From: JBCBAP01 sp038532435
GTDB taxonomy: Bacteria > Pseudomonadota > Alphaproteobacteria > Rhodobacterales > Rhodobacteraceae
Direction of reading: 5' to 3'
DNA: 64,000 bases
Assembly: GCA_038532435.1 (NCBI GenBank)
Contig: JBCBAP010000004.1
Span: forward strand, 1-64,000
Shown: positions 27,540 through 34,198 of the stretch, piece by piece
How the letters are laid out: the number at the start of each line of letters is the position of its first letter
How positions within the stretch are numbered: the stretch's first letter is position 1
Notes under the pieces: generated by a model
Told to the model about the DNA's origin: nothing
Database searches by the model: none
What the model saw: the letters and a program-made list of their open reading frames with translations, nothing else
Translations under genes and position numbers: made by a program

Positions 27540-28424
27540 CTAGCCCGCGTCGCGGACCGATGCCATGGAAGGCGCGACGGTCGCCAGACCGAGGGTGTGG
27601 CAGATGTCGTAGGTCAGATCCGGGTTGTTGAGCGTGTAGAAGTGGAGGTGCTCGACCCCATTCTCGAGCATGTCGGAGCACTGCTCGGAGGCGATGGCGA
27701 TGGACAGAAGAAGCTGGTCCGCTTCCGTCTCCGCATTCTCGTAGGCCTTGATCATCCACTGGGGGACGGAGGCCCGACAGCGCGCCGCGAAATTCCGCAT
27801 CTTCCTGAAATTTTCGATCGGCAGAATGCCGGGCAGGATCGGCGCGGTGATACCCGCTGCCGTCGCGGCGTCACGGAACCGATAGAAGGTCTCGTTCTCA
27901 AAGCAGAACTGGGTGATCGCGTGGGACGCACCGGCATCAAGCTTGCGCTTGAGATTGTCGAGGTCAGCGTCGAGGCTCGACGCCTCCGGATGCACCTCCG
28001 GATAGGCGGCGACGGCAATGTCGAAATCGCCCACCTGGCGGAGGGCCGCAACAAGCTCGGCTGCAGAAGTGAAGCCGTCCGGATGGGGCTCGAACCGTCC
28101 CTGCCCCTTGGGCGGATCCCCGCGGAGAGCCACGATCCGGCGCACCCCGAGCCTGCGGAACTCTTCCGCGACGGTGAGCGTGTCCTCCCGGGAAGCACCG
28201 ACACAGGTCAGGTGGCCAGCGACATTCAGGCGCGCCCGCTCCCGGATCGTCATGATCGCCGCGCGGGTCCGGTCGCGGGTCGTGCCCCCGGCGCCGTATG
28301 TCACCGACACGAAGCGCGGACCGAGTGGAGCAAGCCGCTCGACACTCCGCCACAGCCGCAGCGTCGCCTCCGCCGAATGCGGGGGGAAGAACTCGAACGA
28401 AACGCTCGGCTGTGCTGTGGTCAT
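27540..28424 (-). CDS. metF: methylenetetrahydrofolate reductase (NAD(P)H), MetF family
   Basis: A 294-residue flavin TIM-barrel enzyme reducing 5,10-methylene-THF to 5-methyl-THF for methionine synthesis. The N-terminal glutamate motif is VSFEFFPPHS; other stretches are VSVTYGAGGTTRDRT, LALRGD-like ALRGDPP, and ITQFCFENETFYRF. ATG 28424 follows CAGGAA; the in-frame codons up to 28484 lack a site. It is divergent from the one-carbon cluster that contains a second, different reductase. Confidence 0.94.
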   Translation of the reverse strand: MTTAQPSVSFEFFPPHSAEATLRLWRSVERLAPLGPRFVSVTYGAGGTTRDRTRAAIMTIRERARLNVAGHLTCVGASREDTLTVAEEFRRLGVRRIVALRGDPPKGQGRFEPHPDGFTSAAELVAALRQVGDFDIAVAAYPEVHPEASSLDADLDNLKRKLDAGASHAITQFCFENETFYRFRDAATAAGITAPILPGILPIENFRKMRNFAARCRASVPQWMIKAYENAETEADQLLLSIAIASEQCSDMLENGVEHLHFYTLNNPDLTYDICHTLGLATVAPSMASVRDAG

Positions 28425-28543
28425 GGAAAATTCCTGTTGATGTTCGTTGCAGCGCACAATACGTATCAGGAAGCGACAATTCAACCGTCAAAAACGACAA
28501 GACCCGGGCGCAGATTTTCCACCGCAACCCATCATGTCGTGAA

Positions 28544-28556
28544 TTCACCAGGTGAA
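28544..28556. promoter_or_regulatory. 13-bp palindrome in the metF / one-carbon cluster intergenic region
   Basis: TTCACC-A-GGTGAA is a perfect dyad in the 200-bp divergent region, 120 nt from metF and 70 nt from the PF13769 gene. It has TTCA-N5-TGAA spacing. It may bind the regulator of both units; which one is unknown. Confidence 0.4.
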
Positions 28557-28625
28557 GTCGCCCATGTGCATGTTCACGGCGTCGAAACCGGGGATATGCT
28601 GCCTGAAGTGAGGAGAGATTGGCCG

Positions 28626-28931
28626 ATGCCTGATGTCACAGTGGTCTACTGGCGGGATATCCCGGCGCAGGTCATCGTGGGAAAGGGACGTCGCGGATCC
28701 AAGATGCCCTTGCCCGAACGGTTCGAGCAGGCAATTGACAGATGCGCGATGAAGGTTGGCGCCCGCGACAGCGACGCCTATCTCTCCGAATGGCGGAAGG
28801 GAGACCCCTATCCGGTCGACGGCGAGGCCGATGCGGTTGCTCAAGCAGAGGCGACACGGCTTGACCTCGAGTTCGACACGGATCGGATCAAATTGCTGAT
28901 TGCCAATGACGGCTGGGCCAATCGGGCCTGA
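28626..28931 (+). CDS. PF13769 'virulence factor' domain protein
   Basis: A 101-residue protein starting MPDVTVVYWRDIPAQVIVGKGRR. The pattern (YWRDIPAQV, LPERFEQAIDRCAMKVGA, SDAYLSEWRKG) matches the PF13769 family, whose name predates any function. The start follows AGGAGAG about 10 nt upstream. It heads a cluster with a reductase, a HAD phosphatase and a pterin methyltransferase, so a role in one-carbon or corrinoid metabolism is the better guess. Confidence 0.78.
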   Translation: MPDVTVVYWRDIPAQVIVGKGRRGSKMPLPERFEQAIDRCAMKVGARDSDAYLSEWRKGDPYPVDGEADAVAQAEATRLDLEFDTDRIKLLIANDGWANRA

Positions 28932-28948
28932 ACAAGATCAGACGGTGG

Positions 28949-29887
28949 ATGAACACTATGGCGCAGATCCTTTCATTCGGACGTAAAAAGACCGTTGAGC
29001 CGCAGACCGCCTCTCCGGCGCTGTCGTCGTTTCTGTCTGGCTTCTCCATCGAGGTGATGCCGCGCACGGCAGAGAAAATCGATGATTTTCGCGCACTCCT
29101 GCCCGCGGAAACCCGGGTCTACATCGCCCATATCGATGGCACGCCCGTTGACGACATGATCTCCACCGCCCGGCGCATCGCCGGTGAGGGTTTCACCGTC
29201 ATGCCCCATTTCCCGGCCCGCATCATCGCGGACACGGCGACGCTGACCGACTGGGTCAAGCGGTATGCTGATGTCGGAGTGCATCAGGCGCTGCTGCTCG
29301 CAGGTGGTGTGGACCAGCCCCGCGGTGCCTTCCACAGCTCGATGCAGCTTCTCGAGACAGGTGTTTTCGACGCGCACGGTTTCGACCGGCTTCACGTCGC
29401 GGGCCACCCGGAAGGGAACAAGGACATCGATCCGGACGGGTCCGATCAGGCGGTGATGGACGCGCTCCGGTGGAAGCAGGACTTCCGCAACCGGACCGAT
29501 GCGGAGATGGCGATCGCGACGCAGTTTGCGTTCGAGGCCGATCCGGTCATCGCCTGGGCTGACCGGCTGGCAGCCGAGGGGATCGACCTTCCGATCCATA
29601 TCGGCGTTGCGGGTCCCGCCAAGCTGCAGACACTCATCAAGTTCTCGATGGCCTGCGGTGTCGGCGCGAGCCTGCGGGTGCTCCAGCGGCGCGCGGCGGA
29701 TCTGACAAAGCTCATGCTGCCCTTCACTCCGGACCAGTTCCTGACGGACCTTGCCGCGCACAAGGCGGCGAACCCGAACTTCGGGATCGAGAAGGTGCAC
29801 TTCTTCCCCCTCGGCGGGATCACGAAGACCGCGGAGTATGCGGGTCAGTTCGGCGCCAGCACGGCGCGCGCGGCCGCGGGGGCATGA
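28949..29887 (+). CDS. second methylenetetrahydrofolate reductase-like protein
   Basis: A 312-residue MTHFR-superfamily barrel, clearly different from the adjacent metF. Visible stretches are SIEVMPRTAEKIDDF (with the N-terminal glutamate), GFTVMPHFPARII, ALLLAGGVDQPRG, DRLHVAGHPEGNKDI and a C-terminal KVHFFPLGGITKTAEYA. Relatives cluster with corrinoid methyltransferases. The start could be ATG 28949 or 28958; the latter has better spacing to GGTGG. It overlaps the HAD gene by ATGA. The direction (reducing or oxidising methyl-THF) cannot be read from sequence. Confidence 0.85.
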   Translation: MNTMAQILSFGRKKTVEPQTASPALSSFLSGFSIEVMPRTAEKIDDFRALLPAETRVYIAHIDGTPVDDMISTARRIAGEGFTVMPHFPARIIADTATLTDWVKRYADVGVHQALLLAGGVDQPRGAFHSSMQLLETGVFDAHGFDRLHVAGHPEGNKDIDPDGSDQAVMDALRWKQDFRNRTDAEMAIATQFAFEADPVIAWADRLAAEGIDLPIHIGVAGPAKLQTLIKFSMACGVGASLRVLQRRAADLTKLMLPFTPDQFLTDLAAHKAANPNFGIEKVHFFPLGGITKTAEYAGQFGASTARAAAGA

Positions 29888-30555
29888 CGGCACCGCTTGC
29901 CCTTCTCTTCGACCTTGATGGCACGCTGCTCGACACCGACCATCTGCACCACGCAATTTTCGCCGAGATCCTCGCGGAGACCGGCCACAACCTGACGCTT
30001 GAGGAGTACAAGGCGCGGATCATGGGGCAGCCCAACGAGGCGATCATGACCCGCTACTTTCCCGGGCGGGAGGCGGAGCATGCGGCACTTGCAGATGCGA
30101 AGGAGGCGGAGTTTCGCGCCCGCCTCGGGCACGGCCTCGATCCGATCCCGGGGGCAGTGGCTCTGCTTGACTGGGCCGACCGGCACGCCCTGCCCCGCGC
30201 CGTGGTGACGAACGCCCCGCGGGAGAATGCGGAGGCGATGCTACGCGCGATCGGTCTCAGGGACAGGTTCGACACGGTCGTGATCGGTGCGGAGTGTGCG
30301 GCACCAAAACCCGATCCCGAACCCTACCGGGCTGCGATGCGTATGCTCGGCGCGACGCCGGAATGCTCCATCGCGTTTGAGGATTCGGGCTCCGGCATCC
30401 GGGCCGCCGCTGCCTCCGGTGCCTACACGTTCGGCCTGCGCACCGGGCTCGACGATGCGATGCTGCGTGCGGCGGGCGCGCAAGAGACACTTGCCGATTA
30501 CACCGATCCCGCGCTTTGGCTAAGGCTTGAGCGTTCAACACTGAAGACTGCCTGA
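29884..30555 (+). CDS. HAD-superfamily phosphatase
   Basis: A 223-residue HAD hydrolase (subfamily IA). Motif I is LLFDLDGTLLDTDHLHH; motif II is VVTNAPRENAE; motif III lysine is in CAAPKPDPEPYRAAM; motif IV is AFEDSGSGIRAA. The alpha-helical cap covers about residues 17-85. The substrate is unknown: beta-phosphoglucomutase and phosphoglycolate phosphatase are close relatives. Tight overlap with the upstream reductase and a 10-nt gap to the methyltransferase place it in the one-carbon operon. Confidence 0.87.
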   Translation: MTAPLALLFDLDGTLLDTDHLHHAIFAEILAETGHNLTLEEYKARIMGQPNEAIMTRYFPGREAEHAALADAKEAEFRARLGHGLDPIPGAVALLDWADRHALPRAVVTNAPRENAEAMLRAIGLRDRFDTVVIGAECAAPKPDPEPYRAAMRMLGATPECSIAFEDSGSGIRAAAASGAYTFGLRTGLDDAMLRAAGAQETLADYTDPALWLRLERSTLKTA

Positions 30556-30565
30556 AGGACCTTCC

Positions 30566-31498
30566 ATGACGCGTACGATCGTCGAATCCAAATCCAAAAC
30601 CGCCATCATCGGGTTCGATCAGCCCTTCTGCGTCATCGGCGAGCGCATCAATCCTACCGGGCGCAAGAAGCTCGCGGCGGAGCTTGAGGCGGGCGATTTT
30701 TCCACCGTGGAAAAGGACGCGCTGGAGCAGGTGACGGCCGGGGCGACGATGCTCGATGTGAATGCGGGCGTGGTCTACAACTCAAACCCCAATCCGAACG
30801 AGACCGAGCCTCCGCTCATGCGGGAGGTTCTGTCTTTGGTCCAAGGGCTTGTCGACATCCCCTTGTGTATCGACTCGAGCGTGCCCGGTGCCCTTGAGGC
30901 GGGTCTCGAGGTTGCCGAAGGGCGTCCCCTTCTCAACTCCGTCACCGGCGAAGAGGAACGGCTCGACGCCATCCTGCCGCTCGTCAAAAAGTACAATGTG
31001 CCGGTCGTCGCGATCTCCAACGACGATACCGGGATTTCCGAGGATCCCGACGTGCGGTTCGCCGTGGCCAAGAAGATCGTGGAGCGAGCCGCGGATTTCG
31101 GCATTCCCGCCCACGACATCGTGGTTGACCCCCTGGTGATGCCCATCGGCGCAATGGCAACGGCTGGTCTGCAGGTCTTTGAGCTTGTGCGGCGGTTGCG
31201 GACGGAGCTAGGTGTGAACACCACCTGCGGGGCCTCCAATGTCTCCTTCGGCCTGCCTAATCGCCACGGGATGAATGCGGCGTTCCTGCCCATGGCGATC
31301 GCCTCGGGCATGACCTCCGCGATCATGAACCCGGTTCGCCCGCAGGAGATGGAGGCGATCAGGGCCGCGAACATGCTCATGAACAACGACCCTCACGGTG
31401 CGGCCTGGATCCGGGCCAACAAGCCTGCCGCTGCCGAAGGTGACGCACCTGCAGGCGCCCGCGGCGGTCGCGAACGCCGCCGCCGCCGGGCCTCGTGA
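30566..31498 (+). CDS. methyltetrahydrofolate-binding corrinoid methyltransferase subunit (MeTr-like)
   Basis: A 310-residue pterin-binding TIM barrel like the MeTHF domain of MetH and MeTr. Family stretches are IGERINPTGRKKLA, MLDVNAGVVYNSNPNPNE, PLCIDSSVPGALEAGL, LLNSVTGEE and GASNVSFGLPNRHGMNAAFL. AAGGA precedes ATG 30566. It ends in GARGGRERRRRRAS, an arginine-rich tail also found on the reactivase at 34199-36232. In Phaeobacter, methionine synthase is split into separate homocysteine-, B12- and methyl-THF-binding proteins; this gene fits the last role. Confidence 0.88.
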   Translation: MTRTIVESKSKTAIIGFDQPFCVIGERINPTGRKKLAAELEAGDFSTVEKDALEQVTAGATMLDVNAGVVYNSNPNPNETEPPLMREVLSLVQGLVDIPLCIDSSVPGALEAGLEVAEGRPLLNSVTGEEERLDAILPLVKKYNVPVVAISNDDTGISEDPDVRFAVAKKIVERAADFGIPAHDIVVDPLVMPIGAMATAGLQVFELVRRLRTELGVNTTCGASNVSFGLPNRHGMNAAFLPMAIASGMTSAIMNPVRPQEMEAIRAANMLMNNDPHGAAWIRANKPAAAEGDAPAGARGGRERRRRRAS

Positions 31499-31501
31499 GC
31501 G

Positions 31502-32209
31502 CTAGCGGTCCGCCGGCCCCGCGTAGTCCTCCGCGAACGTCCTGAGGCGCTGCTGGACCGCGCCTGCAAGCTGCGTCACCGCATTTTCCGCCAGCGCGCG
31601 CCGCATCCTGTCGCGCCGGCCGTGGGATCCGAAAGAGACGGAGTAGCTCTGATCCCGCACAGCCGCTGACGCGGTCAGGTAGGGGTATGCGTTGCGGCTG
31701 TCGAGCAGCAACGCGTCCGCCCGCCCCTCCCCCGCGATGTACCGCGTCGGCAGCAAGGCGGCCCCGATGAGCGTCAGATTCGCGATGGCGAGTGCCGTGT
31801 TGTCGAGCCGCACCTGGCTCGTCACGTCATAGACCAGTACCGCATCCATGCCCTGGCGCCTGGCTGCCTCCATGATCCTCAGCAAGACCGCGTCACCCTG
31901 TGTGCCGATGCTACTCAGAAGGAGCGGACTCACCAGATCGGCGCTCGAGACCCCCGGAAGGTCTGCTGCCATCTCCGCCCATGCATCAAGCTCGCCCGCT
32001 GGGATCTCGGTGAGGGCGCCTCCTGCCACGCGCGCAAGTCCGATCCGTGCTGGCAGCGTCAGCAGCGGTTCGGACGCCTGCGGTAGATCAGAGATGTTCA
32101 GATTCGACGAGGGCTCGATCGGCGATATGGCCAACCCGACATGGCCCTCGGGCGTTGCACAAGCGACGAGGGTGAGCAGACAGGCGATCAGGGTGAGGTG
32201 GCGTTTCAT
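31502..32209 (-). CDS. putative lipoprotein of unknown function
   Basis: A 235-residue protein with a lipoprotein signal: MKRHLTLIACLLTLVACATP, with lipobox LVAC. GGAGG lies 5 nt before ATG 32209. The mature part is mixed alpha/beta (DAVLVYDVTSQVRLDNTALAIANLTLIGAA); I recognise no family. It is divergent from the DUF6502 gene, with two 17-bp dyads between them, so the two units are probably co-regulated. Confidence 0.75.
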   Translation of the reverse strand: MKRHLTLIACLLTLVACATPEGHVGLAISPIEPSSNLNISDLPQASEPLLTLPARIGLARVAGGALTEIPAGELDAWAEMAADLPGVSSADLVSPLLLSSIGTQGDAVLLRIMEAARRQGMDAVLVYDVTSQVRLDNTALAIANLTLIGAALLPTRYIAGEGRADALLLDSRNAYPYLTASAAVRDQSYSVSFGSHGRRDRMRRALAENAVTQLAGAVQQRLRTFAEDYAGPADR

Positions 32210-32223
32210 AACGGCCTCCATAA

Positions 32224-32240
32224 ATGTGTAGATTGCACAT
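32224..32240. promoter_or_regulatory. operator-like dyad, copy 1 (lipoprotein side)
   Basis: ATGTGTAGATTGCACAT, an imperfect 17-bp dyad. It matches copy 2 in most positions, and its centre lies 47 bp away. It begins 15 nt upstream of the lipoprotein start codon. Confidence 0.55.
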
Positions 32241-32270
32241 ATATTATTTCAAACGAGATTGCCATTGTAA

Positions 32271-32287
32271 ATGTGCAATTTGCGCAT
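32271..32287. promoter_or_regulatory. operator-like dyad, copy 2 (DUF6502 side)
   Basis: ATGTGCAATTTGCGCAT: the arms ATGTGCAA and TTGCGCAT pair at 7 of 8 positions. It ends 12 nt before the DUF6502 start codon, where bound repressor would block transcription or translation initiation. Confidence 0.55.
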
Positions 32288-32299
32288 TTATGCTGAGGT

Positions 32300-33025
32300 A
32301 TGGATACTCGCGCCGCCCTGCACCTCGCCCTGAAACCACTCGTCCGTATGGCGCTCGGGCGGGGACTCCTGTTCCAAGAGGTCTCCGAGATTGTCCGGCG
32401 TTGCTTCGTTGAGGTGGCTGAGGAGGAGTTGACCGGGCGTGGCGAGAAGCGGACGCTGAGCCGCCTGAGCCTTATCACAGGCCTTCAGAGGCGGGATCTG
32501 CGTGCCCTTCAGGACACGCCGCCGCCCAAAACGTCGCCCGGCAGCCGCGCGGCCCTCGCGCTCGCCCTCTGGCCCGGCGCACCGGACCCGCTGTCGCGGC
32601 CCGATTTTGAGGCTTTTGCGACATCCCTCGGAAAGGATGTGCATCCGCGCACATTGCTTGACGAACTGGTGAGCCGGGATGTTGTCTCCATCGACGGTGA
32701 CACGATCCACCCGCTCACCCGCACAATGATCCCTACAGACGATCCTAACCAGCTCGACTGGTACGCGCGCAACCTTGCGGATCATGGGGAGGCGGCGACT
32801 GCAAACCTGCTGAACAGCACGCCCCAACACCTTGATCGCGCACTTTATTTCAATCGTCTCAGCAGGGGGGATGTGGCCGCGCTGAAGGCCCTCACCACGG
32901 CGGAGGGAATGGCGCTGTTGAACGCGCTGCGTGCCCGCGCCGCCGACGCACAGGACGCGACAAACCCCGACGCTCTGCACCGGGTCCGCGCCGGGATCTA
33001 CTTCTACAGTACCGAGGAAACCTGA
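32300..33025 (+). CDS. DUF6502 family protein
   Basis: A 241-residue protein of the DUF6502 family (ALKPLVRMALGRGLLFQEVSEIVRRCFVEVAEEEL). The N-terminal half looks like a winged helix-turn-helix (RTLSRLSLITGLQRRDLRALQD). It has no signal or membrane segment. A DNA-binding role, perhaps at the dyads upstream of its own start, is inference. It is followed by a 46-codon lipoprotein gene overlapping by one base (TGATG). Confidence 0.8.
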   Translation: MDTRAALHLALKPLVRMALGRGLLFQEVSEIVRRCFVEVAEEELTGRGEKRTLSRLSLITGLQRRDLRALQDTPPPKTSPGSRAALALALWPGAPDPLSRPDFEAFATSLGKDVHPRTLLDELVSRDVVSIDGDTIHPLTRTMIPTDDPNQLDWYARNLADHGEAATANLLNSTPQHLDRALYFNRLSRGDVAALKALTTAEGMALLNALRARAADAQDATNPDALHRVRAGIYFYSTEET

Positions 33026-33165
33026 TGCGTCTTCGTACCTTTCTCATCGCGCTCTTGCTCGCCATCGCCGCCGCCTGCGCGGCACCGGACGCCTACGACA
33101 TAGATGGGCCCCGCCCGGATGCGGGGCTCGGCGGCACGGGCATCGCACCTACTCTCCCACAGTGA
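33025..33165 (+). CDS. 46-residue micro-lipoprotein
   Basis: A short gene translationally coupled (TGATG) to DUF6502. The product begins MRLRTFLIALLLAIAAACA, a lipoprotein signal with Cys18 as the modified residue. The mature part is only about 29 residues and ends in GLGGTGIAPTLPQ. Its last 17 nt overlap the convergent rhodanese gene. Coupling, a good signal sequence and a GGTGI motif argue that it is real. Confidence 0.65.
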   Translation: MRLRTFLIALLLAIAAACAAPDAYDIDGPRPDAGLGGTGIAPTLPQ

Positions 33166-34033
33166 CCGTGCGCGCGAGGAGGGTCCAGCCGACCATGCTT
33201 TCTGGATAGAGCTTCACGTCCGGGATGCCCGCGAGTTCCGAGGCGACGAACCAGTTCGTCGCTGCCCAGTGGCCGGTGTTGCAGAAGCTGACCAGCGGGG
33301 CGTTTGCCTCTGCCGCCACCGCGCGCAAACGGTCGAGCATGGCGGGATCGGGGGCGATCTCGCCACCCTGCTCCCCGAACCAGCTCTCGTGCACGATGTT
33401 GAGCGCCCCGGCGAGCGTTCCAGCCTCCCGCGCCGCGCCGTGCTTTCGTTTCCCCTCGAAGAAGTCGGCAGGACGGGCGTCGATGAGCACGCCTGGCGCC
33501 CGGCCCAGCACGATGTCCTGAACCGCGTCCGCATCGACCCACCAGCTTTCGTCATAGCTGACCGTGAGTGCCGTCGCGGTCGTCGGCGTTGCGCGTTTCG
33601 CGATTGGCAGATCGGCACTCCGCCAGCTTTCCATTCCGCCGTTGAGGATCGAGAGCTCCGCGAAACCCGCCGACTTGAGGGTCCAGTAGACCCGAGCCGC
33701 AGCGCCGAAGTCCGTCACCGTCTTGCCCGCATAGACGATAAGCACGGGCGCATCCGGCACCAGACCAACCGACCCCAGAGCCGCTTCGAGAGCGGCGGCC
33801 TCGGGCACGCGGCCCGGATTTTCCCTCGGGCCGCGAAAAATGCCATAGGGCAGGTTTCGTGCCTTGCCCAAATGACCGGTGGCGAACTCTGCGGGGCTTC
33901 GGATGTCGAGGATCTGCGCCCCGTCGGGCACCCCGTCCGACACCTCCGTCAAGGGAGAGAAGGCGTGGACCGTGCCAGCCCAGAGGATGAGAGCGAGGAC
34001 GGAGGCTGTCAGTCGCGGCAGGGTCATGGTCAT
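33149..34033 (-). CDS. periplasmic tandem-rhodanese sulfurtransferase
   Basis: A 294-residue protein with a signal peptide (MTMTLPRLTASVLALILWAG, cut near VHA). It has two rhodanese domains. The first (about 25-140) has VYAGKTVTD where the cysteine loop should be and is probably inactive. The second has the active loop SFCNTGHWAATNW with its cysteine. Such enzymes move sulfane sulfur in the periplasm. It is divergent from the corrinoid reactivase gene. The acceptor is unknown. Confidence 0.87.
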   Translation of the reverse strand: MTMTLPRLTASVLALILWAGTVHAFSPLTEVSDGVPDGAQILDIRSPAEFATGHLGKARNLPYGIFRGPRENPGRVPEAAALEAALGSVGLVPDAPVLIVYAGKTVTDFGAAARVYWTLKSAGFAELSILNGGMESWRSADLPIAKRATPTTATALTVSYDESWWVDADAVQDIVLGRAPGVLIDARPADFFEGKRKHGAAREAGTLAGALNIVHESWFGEQGGEIAPDPAMLDRLRAVAAEANAPLVSFCNTGHWAATNWFVASELAGIPDVKLYPESMVGWTLLARTVTVGE

Positions 34034-34198
34034 GCTCCGGATATGGATTTGACGGAATGATACCTGCCCACGTGTCGCCGCTCACCTCACAATCCCGCGT
34101 TCGGGGACGCTGCGCGACGATGTGGCGGCGCTATTGGGCTTTCCCCCGGCGTCCATTTGGCTAAGGTCGCGCAACACTCTCTCACAGCGGACGAGGCA

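Noticed and set aside
28425..28625. Possible SAM or SAH riboswitch upstream of metF or the one-carbon cluster
   Set aside because: No convincing paired elements of a known class were found by eye; only a short DNA dyad is present.
34157..34198. TTG start giving a 691-residue reactivase
   Set aside because: No ribosome binding site; ATG 34199 has one and matches the usual ferredoxin-domain N-terminus.
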